DNA from: JANNMJ01 sp031425525
GTDB lineage: Bacteria > Bacteroidota > Bacteroidia > Cytophagales > Hymenobacteraceae
Assembly: GCA_031425525.1 (NCBI GenBank)
Contig: JANPJM010000072.1
Coordinates: 1 to 64,000 of the forward strand
Direction of reading: 5' to 3'
DNA: 64,000 nucleotides
Made by a program: the position numbers and the translations under genes
The notes under the pieces: model-generated
What the model was told of the DNA's origin: nothing
The model's database searches: none
Seen by the model: only the letters and a program-made list of their open reading frames with translations
Shown here: in pieces, positions 52,708-61,232 of the stretch
Position numbering within the stretch: the first letter of the stretch is position 1
How the letters are laid out: each line of letters starts with the position of its first letter

Positions 52708-54648
52708 TTAGGGGTGGGTTACGACAACGCGGGTACGCTGCGTACCGCTGGCGTCGCTGACCTCGATCAGATATAAGCCCTCACGCAGGTCAGCGATGCG
52801 TAACGTGGCCGATGAGCTGGTCAGGGTAAAGCGCTTCACTACCTGGCCCGTTAGGGTGCGGATGACGCCTTGCTTAACGCCTTGCGTTCCCGTGCTCGTG
52901 ATGAGCAGGTCGCTGGTAGCGGGGTTAGGTGAAGCGAGCAGGGCAGTGGCGTCGGGCTGGGCCTCCTTCACGGCAGTAACACTCCCGGGACCTGCTGGTC
53001 GGCCTTCCATGGGGTTGGGGTCGCAACCATCCGGCGGATGCGGCAGGTAGAAGGACTTCGTTATGCTGGAGGTGCCGCACGTATTACGTGCCTGTACTTG
53101 AATCGAGACGTTTTGCGCACCCGTCATGTGTAGCAGGAACTGAAGCGAACCCGTGGCGCCAGCGGGCACTGCTTTCCACTGCGTACCGCCGCCATTAACC
53201 GTCACGCCGTATTCGTCGACGTTAGGGTCGATGGGGACCAAGGCGCCGTAGTAGCAGGTCGCCCCCTCACGGAAGGTGGACACGCTAGGTTGAGCCGGGG
53301 CCCCGTTGACTACCCGGAAGGTCTGGCAGGCCGCGCCGGTTGACGTGCCATTCGCGAAATTGGCTTTAACGCACACCTTTTTCGTGTAGGCGGGGTACCG
53401 GTCCATCACGAAGGAGGCTGAAGGATTTACCAGGTTAGTGGTGGTCCACTCGCTGATGGAGTTGTTGTTGATGAAGCCGGTGCGCCAGTCGACGGGGTCG
53501 ATTGTAAAAGTATAGCTAACTGCATTGCAGACCGGATGAACGCTCAAGTTGAACACGCCCCCATCGCAGAAGGAGATAGGCGGCGAGGCGTTGGAGAAGG
53601 TAGGAGCTAAAGGTGCCAGGAATGCGCGGGACGCGAGCAGACTGGCGCGCGCGCCGCCGGATTGGAACAGCGACAGGGCGCGCGTGCTTTGACCGGCGGT
53701 GAAGAGGTTTTTGCATTGCTGATTGGTGTAGTCCATATAATTCATGAACATGTCGCCGTTCGGCCCGTTTGAGCACGTCACGTGTGGGAAGGTTGGGCAG
53801 CCAAAGTTGGCCTCGGCTTGCGGTGGCGTATCGCTTACCTGGTCGTCACCAGTGCAATAACCGGGGGCGGGGCCGCCATCCCATATATGGTACAGGTTCA
53901 AGTAATGGCCCAGTTCGTGGGTGGCGGTACGCCCCAGGCCGTGGGTTGGCGAAGAGGTGGGGCCGAAAAACTCGTAGTCGATTACGACTCCGTCGGTGCT
54001 CTGTCCCGCGATGGTGGGAAAGCTGGAATATCCGGTAACGATGGAGCTACCGAATATGCCGCCGTCGGCAGCCAGGTCGCACACCCAGATGTTGACGTAG
54101 TGCAGCGGGTCCCACGCATTGGAGCCGTGGCCGCCGTATTTCATCAGTTCGGCGCCTCGGGTGCTGAATTCTTGCTGGCTGGTTTCGACTCGCACGATGC
54201 CGTTGGTGCAGCCGCCGTTGGGGTCGCGGGTTGCGAGTCGAAACCGGATGCCCATATCGGCGGCGACGCCTGCGAAGGCGCTTGGTGTGTTTGCGGCGTC
54301 GGGGTTGGTGCGCGCGAAGTCGTTATTCATCGAGGCTATCTGCGCCGCAATCTGGGCATCGCTGATATTCTCGTTGGGGTTGTTCAGATTATGAACGACG
54401 TGAACGACTACGGGCAGGGTAATATACGTCAGAGCAGGATCGCCGGGAATCGTAGGCCCGGGACGGCCGTCTTTGTTATCGGGATGATTCAGAACATACT
54501 CACGCGTTTGCGCCTCAATCCGCTCAGCTGCGGCTTGTTGTTCGGGCGAGAGCTCGTGTGGTGATGGGGTGCCACAGAATGACTGCGCCTGAAGCGATAA
54601 ACTACTGGAAGCCAGCAGAAGCGTACTGAAAAGAAATTTCTTCAACAT
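52708..54648 (-). CDS. M43 (pappalysin-like) metalloprotease with T9SS sorting domain
   Basis: 646 residues from the ATG at 54648, which gives the signal peptide MLKKFLFSTLLLASSSLSLQ..AQ. The catalytic zinc motif HELGHYLNLYH (HExxHxxGxxH-like, with Leu in place of Gly) and the Met-turn MNYMDY are intact, preceded by the M43 core VVVHVVHN and MNNDFARTNPDA. Then come two beta-sandwich modules and a C-terminal T9SS domain (ASPNPATSDLLITST...GLYLIEVSDASGTQRTRVVV). A secreted protease degrading extracellular protein (inference). Host-like GC. Confidence 0.93.
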   Translation of the reverse strand: MLKKFLFSTLLLASSSLSLQAQSFCGTPSPHELSPEQQAAAERIEAQTREYVLNHPDNKDGRPGPTIPGDPALTYITLPVVVHVVHNLNNPNENISDAQIAAQIASMNNDFARTNPDAANTPSAFAGVAADMGIRFRLATRDPNGGCTNGIVRVETSQQEFSTRGAELMKYGGHGSNAWDPLHYVNIWVCDLAADGGIFGSSIVTGYSSFPTIAGQSTDGVVIDYEFFGPTSSPTHGLGRTATHELGHYLNLYHIWDGGPAPGYCTGDDQVSDTPPQAEANFGCPTFPHVTCSNGPNGDMFMNYMDYTNQQCKNLFTAGQSTRALSLFQSGGARASLLASRAFLAPLAPTFSNASPPISFCDGGVFNLSVHPVCNAVSYTFTIDPVDWRTGFINNNSISEWTTTNLVNPSASFVMDRYPAYTKKVCVKANFANGTSTGAACQTFRVVNGAPAQPSVSTFREGATCYYGALVPIDPNVDEYGVTVNGGGTQWKAVPAGATGSLQFLLHMTGAQNVSIQVQARNTCGTSSITKSFYLPHPPDGCDPNPMEGRPAGPGSVTAVKEAQPDATALLASPNPATSDLLITSTGTQGVKQGVIRTLTGQVVKRFTLTSSSATLRIADLREGLYLIEVSDASGTQRTRVVVTHP

Positions 54649-54840
54649 TGTCTTGGACGAAAAGATGATGGATGAAAGAAAACCTGAACAGATGCGCGAC
54701 AGAGAGGCAATGTAACGCACCTGTGGCTTTTCCCACGTTACGGATTTGTTTACGAATATTCCCCCGTACTATTTCGTGGCAGGACTTTGCTGAATCTTTT
54801 GTTACTTGGCGCTCGCTATGGATCCCCGCCCCCACCCCAA

Positions 54841-54866
54841 CTGTCCATTTCTACCCGACCACCTCA
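54841..54866. mobile_element. Solo right end of the IS3-type element
   Basis: ctgtcc...acccgaccacctca matches 21 of 26 bases of the IS right end at 11863-11888, including the last 14 exactly. No other IS sequence is attached. It lies 4 bp before the gtcccc repeat array. Confidence 0.5.
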
Positions 54867-54870
54867 GTGT

Positions 54871-55002
54871 TACTGTTCGGTGTCCCCTGACGGGGACTCG
54901 GCTCTTGCGTAGGCGTCGGGTGCTACCGTTCGGTGTCCCCTGACGGGGACTGGTTGGGTGGATGGGGTGAGGGGCTACCGTTCGGTGTCCCCTGACGGGG
55001 AC
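54871..55002. repeat. Three direct copies of a 27-bp hairpin repeat (taccgttcggtgtcccctga..)
   Basis: Copies at 54871-54897, 54924-54950 and 54976-55002, with unrelated 26- and 25-bp spacers. Each ends in gtcccctgacggggac, a 6-bp stem with 4-nt loop. A fourth copy at 59753 has a compensating stem change. The rest of 54721-55228 shows no gene. Confidence 0.85.
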
Positions 55003-55228
55003 GCGGCCGGCGTAGTTCGCAACTTAGGTTATATAGCTGGGGGCGGGTGCTTAGGGTGAGGATTTGCACTGGATAAAGCGGACGTGTTAAGGCTAAATCA
55101 GACATTACCGGACGCCGGGCGCAAAAGCCTGAACGTCAGGGGGCTGCCGGGTGTAAAGGCGCCAATCCAGCGCGGCGCCGGGAGTCCGGAGGCGGTTGCG
55201 GGGGAGCAATCATTTAGTTCAACATACC

Positions 55229-55975
55229 ATGGCACGGCAAGGGGGGGTACTGGGAATTACGGGGACGGTCGGGGGGATGACCTTCGATAAAAACGGGGTG
55301 GTGCGGCAGGCGCGCACGTCGAATAAGGCGCAGTTTGAGACGGCGGATTCGATGGTGCGGTCGCGGGAGAACGCGAAGGAGTTTGGGCGGGCGGCGACGG
55401 CGGGCAAGCTGCTGCGGCAGGCCCTGCGCAAGCAGATTCAGGGGGCGGCGGACCGGTTCATGGTGGCGAGGTTGACGCAGCTGATGCGGACGATTGAGGC
55501 GCAGGACACGACGAACCCGCGCGGCCAGCGGCAGGTGCTGAAAGCGAATGTGGGGAAGCTGGTGGGGTTCGACTTCAACGAGGGGGCGCCGCTGTCGGCG
55601 GTGTGCTTCGCGGACTACACGGTGGCGGTGACGGGCACCAACGCGCAGGTGAAGGTGACGGCCCTGGTGCCGAATGTAGACCTGGCGGCGCCCACCGGCG
55701 CGACGCACTACGGCCTGGAGATGGGCGTGGCGGTGCTGGACTTTGCGGCCGGTACGCTGCGGGTGGTGCCAGTAACGGGGGTGCCGGCGGCGGCGGCGCT
55801 GGACGGGGTGGCCGTGCCGACTCTGACGCTGACGGCCGCGCTGGGCGCGGCCGTGGGGGCGACGGAAACGGTGGTGGTGGTGCTGGGAGTGAATTTTCAG
55901 CAGCAGCTCAACGGGCAGCTCTACCCGCTCAACAATGAGGGGACGAACCCGCTGGGAGTGGTGTACGCGGCGTAA
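55229..55975 (+). CDS. Conserved Bacteroidota protein of unknown function
   Basis: 248 residues from the ATG at 55229 (MARQGGVLGITGTVGGMTFD). The N-terminal half is conserved in style: RTSNKAQFETADSMVRSREN, AKEFGRAATAGKLLRQALRK, and DTTNPRGQRQVLKANVGKLV, then GFDFNEGAPLS. I recognise it as a family found repeatedly in Bacteroidota, with the signature TGT(V/I)G-x-MTF and S/TRENxxEFGRA. It has no known function. The C-terminal half is beta-rich and Ala/Val-rich (TLTLTAALGAAVGATETVVV). A terminator follows at 56006. Confidence 0.75.
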   Translation: MARQGGVLGITGTVGGMTFDKNGVVRQARTSNKAQFETADSMVRSRENAKEFGRAATAGKLLRQALRKQIQGAADRFMVARLTQLMRTIEAQDTTNPRGQRQVLKANVGKLVGFDFNEGAPLSAVCFADYTVAVTGTNAQVKVTALVPNVDLAAPTGATHYGLEMGVAVLDFAAGTLRVVPVTGVPAAAALDGVAVPTLTLTAALGAAVGATETVVVVLGVNFQQQLNGQLYPLNNEGTNPLGVVYAA

Positions 55976-56005
55976 GGAGGGGGGGGGGGAGGAGGAGCGG
56001 GGGCG

Positions 56006-56041
56006 AAACGCCGGCCGGCCGTAGGGCGAGCCGGCGTTTTT
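56006..56041 (+). terminator. Rho-independent terminator
   Basis: aaacgccggc / gccggcgttttt stem with a 14-nt loop, 30 bp past the stop of the preceding gene. Confidence 0.85.
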
Positions 56042-56109
56042 GCGTGAGGTGGCGGGATGCCCGGCGCGCGTGGCGCACCCCGCGCGCCACCCAGGCGCAC
56101 CCCGCGCGC

Positions 56110-56178
56110 CACCCAGGGTAGCAATCCCGTTGGGATAGCAACCCTGGGCTACAAATTATAGAACCCCTTCAGGGTTCG
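56110..56178. repeat. Two intergenic hairpins (acccagggt..; gaacccc..ggggttc)
   Basis: cccagggtagcaatcccgtt...gggatagcaaccctggg and the adjacent gaaccccttcagggttc. REP-like; preceded by two copies of cgcaccccgcgcgccaccca. Confidence 0.65.
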
Positions 56179-56290
56179 GGGGCGCACCACCCTTGCGGGG
56201 CAACGCGATGGGCCACCGCAACAAGTTTGATCAACGAGCGGCGGTTGGTGGGGGCGCGATCAGGGGGTGGTGGCGGGGGCTGGCCGTCGG

Positions 56291-56362
56291 GCCGGGCGAG
56301 GTGCAGGGGGGGCGAAGCGGCGGGGATACTCGGCCAGCGGGGTGGGGGGAGCGGTGGTTCGG
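56291..56362. repeat. 70-bp direct repeat, copy 2 (PepSY side)
   Basis: Matches 52383-52453 in the same orientation; it joins directly to the truncated PepSY gene. Confidence 0.8.
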
Positions 56363-56366
56363 CCGG

Positions 56367-57404
56367 TTTGGCGGGTCGTTCCAGGGGATGCAGGCGGTAG
56401 TAGGTGGCACCGCCCCCGGTACCGGCCGCGCCTACGTGTTTCAGACCTACCAGGAAAGCCAACACCCCGGCTGGACGGTGTTTGCGCAGTATGACTACTG
56501 GGAGGAAATTTACGTCGATCCGGCCACGGCGCGGGTGCTGGGCGTGGTGAGCGTACCCCACAATTGGGTGGAAGGGCTGCGCCTGGCGCACCAGCAACTG
56601 CTGCTGCGCTACGAGGTGGGGCACCTGATTGTCGGCACGGCCACGCTGGCGCTGCTGGCGGCCGTCATGAGCAGCGGGCTGTACCTACTGCCGCGCACCC
56701 GCGCCGCCCTCCGGCCGCGCCTGACCCTGAAACCCAACGTGCGCTGGCGCCGCCGCAACTACGACCTCCACACGGTGGGCGGGTTTTACGGGTAGGTGGT
56801 AATCGCTCTGCTGGCCGCCACCGGCCTGGTCTGGAGCGTTGATTGGTGGGAAAGCGGCGTGTACCGCCTGTTCGGCCAGACCACCCGGCCCACTTACGGC
56901 GCCCACCCGGCCGCCCCGGCGCAGCCCGCGCTCGGGACTGCTACGCCTACATCTGACCCCACCGACCGCGCCCTGCATCACCTCCTCTACCAGCACCCCA
57001 CCACCTGGACGAGCCTGGACCTGAGCTGGCCCGCGCCCGACAGCAAAAACTCCCACGAGTTGGAAGGCTACCTCGATTACGCCGGCGGGTCGGCCTGGCA
57101 CGAGTCGGATACCTGTTTCCACCACACGGCCACCGGCGCGCTCACCTACGCCGAACGTTTCGGCCAGAAATCGACCGGCGAAAAATGGCGCAACTCGAAC
57201 TACCCGATCCACGTGGGTACCATCGGCGGGTGGCCGACGCGCGTGCTGGTGCTGCTCGGCACGCTCGTCTGCGCGTCGTTGCCGGTCACGGGGTTTCTGA
57301 TCTGGTGGGGGCGGTGCCCGAAGAGTAAAGCGCCGCGTGGGCTAGCACCCCGGTTGGCGGCGCGCCCGCGCCCCGCTGCCCGCGCCGAGCGGCAGCCGGC
57401 CTAA
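56367..57404 (+). pseudogene. PepSY-associated TM protein, 5'-truncated and with an in-frame stop
   Basis: The sequence reads AYVFQTYQESQHPGWTVFAQ, YDYWEEIYVDPATARVLGVV, RRRNYDLHTVGGFYG, TAG (56793-56795), then VVIALLAATGLVWSVDWWES and a C-terminal helix GTLVCASLPVTGFLIWWGR. The stop replaces the Trp or similar expected in the membrane helix (FYxWxVxxxxxTGLVWS). The N-terminal helix and first PepSY domain are absent because the 70-bp repeat replaces them. Such proteins support siderophore or iron reduction. It lies next to a Fur-family gene, consistent with an old iron locus. Confidence 0.8.
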
Positions 57405-57424
57405 ACCCGTTCGGCGGCCAGGCG

Positions 57425-57432
57425 TAATTTTG
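57425..57432 (+). promoter_or_regulatory. TAATTTTG -7 box 4 nt before the Fur-family gene ATG
   Basis: Perfect TAnnTTTG. As with ispD and the HNH gene, the spacing suggests a leaderless mRNA. Confidence 0.5.
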
Positions 57433-57436
57433 AGCA

Positions 57437-57886
57437 ATGACCACCCCCGCGCCTCCCGTCCCGCCCGACCGCCTCGCCGCCACCCTGGCCCGCCACAGCC
57501 TGCGCCAAACGCCCGTGCGGCGGGCCGTACTGGCGGCCCTCGCCGGGCGCGGCTACGCCCTGACAGGCGCCGAAATCGAGGCTGAATTGGGTTCCGGCAC
57601 CGACCGCATCACGCTCTACCGCACCCTCAAAAGCTTCGAGCAAAGCGGGCTCATCCACCGCGTCATCGACGATACCGACGTGCTGCGCTACGCGGCCTGT
57701 TCCATTGAATGCTCGGCGGAGGCGCACTTCGACAACCACGTGCATTTCAAGTGCGGCGTGTGCGCGCATACCTACTGCCTCAACCAGGTGGCGATTCCGG
57801 CGGTAGCCTTGCCCGGCGGGTTCAAAGCCGAGAAGCGCGATTTTCTGCTGTCGGGGACGTGCCAAGCGTGCCAGGTGGGCGGGTGA
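57437..57886 (+). CDS. Fur-family metalloregulator
   Basis: 149 residues. N-terminal winged helix: LARHSLRQTPVRRAVLAALA, DRITLYRTLKSFEQSGLIHR. The dimerisation/metal domain contains HFDNHVHFKCGVCAHTYCL with the HxH and CxxC elements, and a second CxxC at SGTCQACQ. These fit a zinc-structured Fur/Zur-type repressor; which metal it senses cannot be told. No alternative start lies before the HTH, so the ATG at 57437 is right. Neighbouring PepSY remnant suggests iron or zinc. Confidence 0.93.
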   Translation: MTTPAPPVPPDRLAATLARHSLRQTPVRRAVLAALAGRGYALTGAEIEAELGSGTDRITLYRTLKSFEQSGLIHRVIDDTDVLRYAACSIECSAEAHFDNHVHFKCGVCAHTYCLNQVAIPAVALPGGFKAEKRDFLLSGTCQACQVGG

Positions 57887-57954
57887 GGGGCGACGTGGGT
57901 GACGCAGGGTAAGCCGTATTTTCGGGGCACCGGGCAACACCGGACTCCGCGCCG

Positions 57955-58095
57955 TGGTCAGGTTGATTTTGCCCGAAGTAACACCCGCCGGCGCGGTCAC
58001 CTTCACGCTCGTCGCCGAGACGTTGGCAATCGTTGCCACGGCCGTGGTGTTGAACCTGGCAGCCGTCACGCCCGTCAGGGTGGTGCCGGATACGT
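57955..58095 (-). pseudogene. IPT/TIG domain fragment
   Basis: SGTTLTGVTAARFNTTAVAT followed by SATSVKVTAPAGVTSGKINL is an IPT/TIG fold typical of T9SS secreted proteins. No start or stop belongs to it. It may derive from the same lost gene as 58232-58446. Confidence 0.6.
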
Positions 58096-58231
58096 ATCGA
58101 CGTAGTAGCCTTACGCAGTGGCTACGGCCAAGGCGGCCAACAAGCAAAACCCAACCGCGAGTTTGGCGCACGTCGACCGCCGCCAGTTGTTTTTAGAGAC
58201 CTTAAGCGTTGTTGTATTTTGCTGAAAACGC

Positions 58232-58446
58232 TTATTCTACCACCAGCCGCCGCGTAGCGCCACCGCCGCGAACGGTGTAAAGACCCTTCGGTAACCCCCG
58301 CAAATCCATCGATACGTCGGCCTGACCGGCTGGCGGCGCTCCTCGACGGACAATTCGGCTGGTGGCATCTACCAATTCGACGGCTACCCGTTGCGGGGAC
58401 ACCTAGCTGACAATGCAGTATTCGCGCATCGGGTTAGGGATGGAAC
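58232..58446 (-). pseudogene. T9SS sorting-domain remnant with an internal stop
   Basis: SIPNPMREYCIVS, stop, then VSPQRVAVELVDATSRIVRR, and LRGLPKGLYTVRGGGATRRL..VVE stop. This is the end of a type A sorting domain (PNP...GLYxVR...RLVV). The upstream gene is gone. Confidence 0.65.
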
Positions 58447-58628
58447 TGAGGACTAATTAGTATATAATATATAAAAATGCGCCGCCGCGCCCACGAACGA
58501 CGATAATGCCCCACTGCCGTCCTCGCCGCCGCTTTGGCCGGCTCTACCTCCTCACGGGGGCCGCGGGCGGAGCGTAATCGGCGAAAAGCGCGCGCTCCGG
58601 GCAGCGGCCCCGCTGTCCGTTTTTGCTC

Positions 58629-58660
58629 GTCCGGTTTCGGACAACGCCGCGAAACCGGAC
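58629..58660 (+). terminator. Hairpin gtccggtttcg with T-run, upstream of the fasciclin gene
   Basis: Perfect 11-bp stem with a 10-nt loop, followed by actttttcg. There is no gene directly upstream on this strand, so it may be an attenuator or leader element for the fasciclin gene 208 bp downstream. The remaining 58447-58868 shows no gene. Confidence 0.45.
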
Positions 58661-58868
58661 ACTTTTTCGCGCTGGCCCCACGCAGGCCGGTACGTGGCGC
58701 GGTCGAAAAAAATGCCTTTTCCGCATCCCAAACGCTGTTTTCGGCATCCGGCACGCCGGCCGGGACAGAGTCGGCACCCTTCTTTCAATAAGGGACGACA
58801 ACTCCGGCAAACGTCCGGGGCTGGTTTTTCACCTGTCTCGCTTTTTTCACCCCCAACCGATTTTCGTT

Positions 58869-59441
58869 ATGCGTACCCTCCGTTCCACCTTCGCCCTTGT
58901 TGCTTTCGGCCTGACCTTCGCGGCGGCCACCACTGCCGCCGCCAACGTCGTCGCGCCGCCGCCCACTGCCCGCGTTGCCGCGCCGGTCGGCACCATGCCC
59001 GTTGCCTTGGCGGCCACCACCACCACCGCTACGGCGGCCACGGCCGTACGGGCCACCACCGACCTGCGCGCCTTCGACCGGCTGCTCGGCACGGCCGGGC
59101 TACGCTACCAGCTCAACCGCCCCAGTCGTTCCTATACCGTGCTGGCCCCCACTACCGCCGCCGTGGAGCGGGTACCGGCCCGCATCCGGGCACGCTTCTT
59201 CCAGGCCGACAACGCCGGTTTTCAGCGCCTGATGAACAGCCACGTGGTGGCCGGCGATGTGGATCTGGCCCGGCTCGCCGAGGGCACCACGCTCGTTACC
59301 CTCAGCGGCGAAAAGCTGTTCGTCACGCACCAGCCCGACGGCAGCATCCTGCTCAATGGCGTGTACCGGGTGCTGGCGGCCCAGCAGACGGCCAACGGTC
59401 ACCTCTATACGCTCGACCGGATGATCGCTCCGGTGCAGTAA
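58869..59441 (+). CDS. Fasciclin (FAS1) domain secreted protein
   Basis: 190 residues. Signal peptide MRTLRSTFALVAFGLTFAAA, then an Ala/Thr/Val-rich linker and one FAS1 domain: TDLRAFDRLLGTAGLRYQLN, SYTVLAPTTAAVERVPARIR, LMNSHVVAGDVDLARLAEGT, GVYRVLAAQQTANGHLYTLD. H-box-like NSHVV is intact. Usually cell-surface adhesion. Its terminator is at 59462-59501. Confidence 0.88.
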   Translation: MRTLRSTFALVAFGLTFAAATTAAANVVAPPPTARVAAPVGTMPVALAATTTTATAATAVRATTDLRAFDRLLGTAGLRYQLNRPSRSYTVLAPTTAAVERVPARIRARFFQADNAGFQRLMNSHVVAGDVDLARLAEGTTLVTLSGEKLFVTHQPDGSILLNGVYRVLAAQQTANGHLYTLDRMIAPVQ

Positions 59442-59461
59442 ACCCCCGTTGTTGGCCAAGT

Positions 59462-59501
59462 GCAAAGCCCCGTTCCGGCACCAGCCGAGGCGGGGCTTTG
59501 C
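59462..59501 (+). terminator. Hairpin after the fasciclin gene
   Basis: Perfect 11-bp stem gcaaagccccg/cggggctttgc with an 18-nt loop, 20 bp past the stop. The following spacer to 59752 also contains a ggcagaccgct..agcggtctgcc palindrome (59693-59717) and no gene. Confidence 0.65.
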
Positions 59502-59752
59502 GCTTGCCAGGCCCCTGAGGGCGCGTGCTGCCGGGGTGGCCACCGCGCGGCGGCCAAAGTCTGCGCGCGCTTTAGCTAACCCAAGTTGCGGACTTCTTAA
59601 ACGCTGTTTACGTTAGCGCCGCCGCTGCCGGCTGACCGCTCCCAGCGGGCTGACGGCTCTCGCGCGAGGCACGCCAGCGGCCGGCGAAACGCGGCAGACC
59701 GCTCCCAGCGGTCTGCCGAGACCGGCAGCCGCTAACTTAAACAGCCCCCGGC

Positions 59753-59779
59753 TACCGATCGGTATCCCCTGACGGGGAT
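59753..59779. repeat. Fourth, diverged copy of the gtcccctgacggggac repeat
   Basis: taccgatcggtatcccctga..cggggat. The stem has A-T where the 54.9-kb copies have G-C (both arms changed). The following about 30 bp (gcgg.cg..gtagt.cg.aactt) also match those after 55002. Confidence 0.7.
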
Positions 59780-59860
59780 GCGGTCGAGGTAGTCCGTAAC
59801 TTGGGGTTAGCTACCTTCGCCGGGATATAGAACGTGCGGCCCGTGGGGCCGCCCTGCCGG

Positions 59861-61186
59861 ATGCTCATCGAACTCAACGCCGCTTCCGTCCTGCACCTCG
59901 TTTGCCTGGGGCAAGGCCTGAGCAGCGCGGCCTACCTGGCCCTGACCCGGCCCCGTACCGCCGCCAACCGCTGGCTGGCCCTGCTGCTGGCCGCGCTGCT
60001 GGCCTTGGTCTTCGACTATTTCCTGAGCGCAGCGGGCATCTACGCCCGGCACCGGTGGCTGTACTTCTCGCCGCTGTTTTTTTCGTGGGGCTTCGGGCCG
60101 CTGTTGTGGCGCTACGTGCGGGCGCTGCTCGGCGACGCCACCCGGCCGCGCGGCTGGGCCTGGCACTTGGTGCCGCTGGTGGGGCAGGTGGCGTTTTACC
60201 TGGTGCTGGTCGGGCAGGATTTCGACACCAAAACCGCCTTCTGGTTTGCGGTTCACAAGCCTTGGACGCGGTTTGTGGAATACTATGGGGCGCTGGCATC
60301 GCTGGCGCTGTACGCCGCCGCCTGCCGCCGCCAGGTAGCGCGCACCCCCGACGCGCCGCGCTGGCTGGGGCGCTGGCTCGCGGGGCTGCTGATCTTTCTG
60401 GGAGCGGCAGCGGTCGATGCCTTGCTCAACCCGGCCTACTTACCACCCGGCTGGCCGCGCTTCTACCTGAGCGTGTTGGGCTTGCCGCTGCTGATCTACG
60501 TATTGGCCGGTCTGGGCTGGCGCGAAGCCCAACGCCGCGCCCACGCGGCCGTGGTGGCGCAGGTAGCCGCCGAAGCCGCCCGTCGCGCCGCCGCTGCCGC
60601 TGCCCTAACCACCGCCGGCCCGACGCCAGCTGTTACGGTGCTACCGCCCGCCACCCACCCCGAGGCGGCTCACCTCGCCGCGCTGCGGCGGGCCGCCGCC
60701 GATGCCGAAGCCCGTGCCGCCGAAGCCGTGGCCGCCCTCGAAAAACTCACTGCGCCCAAGGCCCCGCCCGCTGCCCGCCCGCCCGCCGACCCCGCGTTGG
60801 TGGCCCGGCTGGTGGCCACTTTCGAGCAAGACCACCGCTACCGCGACCCCGACCTGACGCTCGACACGCTGGCCGCGCACCTGCGGCTGCCGCCGAACGC
60901 GGTCTCGCACCTGCTCAATGCGGGCCTGGGCCAGTCGTTCGCCGATGCCGTGAACGGCTACCGCCTCGCCGAGGTGCAGCGGCGGCTGCTCACGCCCGAC
61001 GCCGACCGCTACACCCTGCTGGCGCTGGCGCTCGACGCGGGCTTCAACTCCAAGTCCACGTTCAACCGCATCTTCAAGGAGAAAACCGGACTGGCCCCGC
61101 GCGAGTGGCGGCGGCAAGCAGCCGAATCAGCCGCCGAAACCAGTGCCGGTATGTCCCATGTTGCCCATTGGGACGACGGGCCCTAG
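59861..61186 (+). CDS. Membrane-anchored AraC-family regulator
   Basis: 441 residues from the ATG at 59861. The N-terminal half has about six to seven membrane helices (LALLLAALLALVFDYFLSAA; FYLSVLGLPLLIYVLAGLGW). An Ala-rich coiled linker (about 225-300) follows. The C-terminal AraC HTH is complete: DPDLTLDTLAAHLRLPPNAV, YTLLALALDAGFNSKSTFNR and IFKEKTGLAPREWRR. Such 7TM-AraC proteins sense periplasmic or membrane signals. The serine-hydrolase gene starts 46 bp later and may be its target. Confidence 0.9.
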   Translation: MLIELNAASVLHLVCLGQGLSSAAYLALTRPRTAANRWLALLLAALLALVFDYFLSAAGIYARHRWLYFSPLFFSWGFGPLLWRYVRALLGDATRPRGWAWHLVPLVGQVAFYLVLVGQDFDTKTAFWFAVHKPWTRFVEYYGALASLALYAAACRRQVARTPDAPRWLGRWLAGLLIFLGAAAVDALLNPAYLPPGWPRFYLSVLGLPLLIYVLAGLGWREAQRRAHAAVVAQVAAEAARRAAAAAALTTAGPTPAVTVLPPATHPEAAHLAALRRAAADAEARAAEAVAALEKLTAPKAPPAARPPADPALVARLVATFEQDHRYRDPDLTLDTLAAHLRLPPNAVSHLLNAGLGQSFADAVNGYRLAEVQRRLLTPDADRYTLLALALDAGFNSKSTFNRIFKEKTGLAPREWRRQAAESAAETSAGMSHVAHWDDGP

Positions 61187-61196
61187 GTGGAACCCC

Positions 61197-61204
61197 TACG
61201 TTTG
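61197..61204 (+). promoter_or_regulatory. TACGTTTG -7 box for the serine hydrolase gene
   Basis: Perfect TAnnTTTG, 28 bp before the ATG at 61233. The -33 element is not evident. Confidence 0.45.
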
Positions 61205-61232
61205 CGGTTCACTTTCAAGCCCCCCGTCGCCG

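Noticed and set aside
52264..52776. Plus-strand frame over the desulfurase fragment
   Set aside because: Antisense to a recognisable IscS-like peptide and composed of repeat DNA.
54871..55002. CRISPR-like array (27-bp repeats, 25-26-bp spacers)
   Set aside because: Only three copies, spacers are shorter than usual, no cas genes, and a dispersed fourth copy elsewhere with homologous flanks; a hairpin repeat family explains it better.
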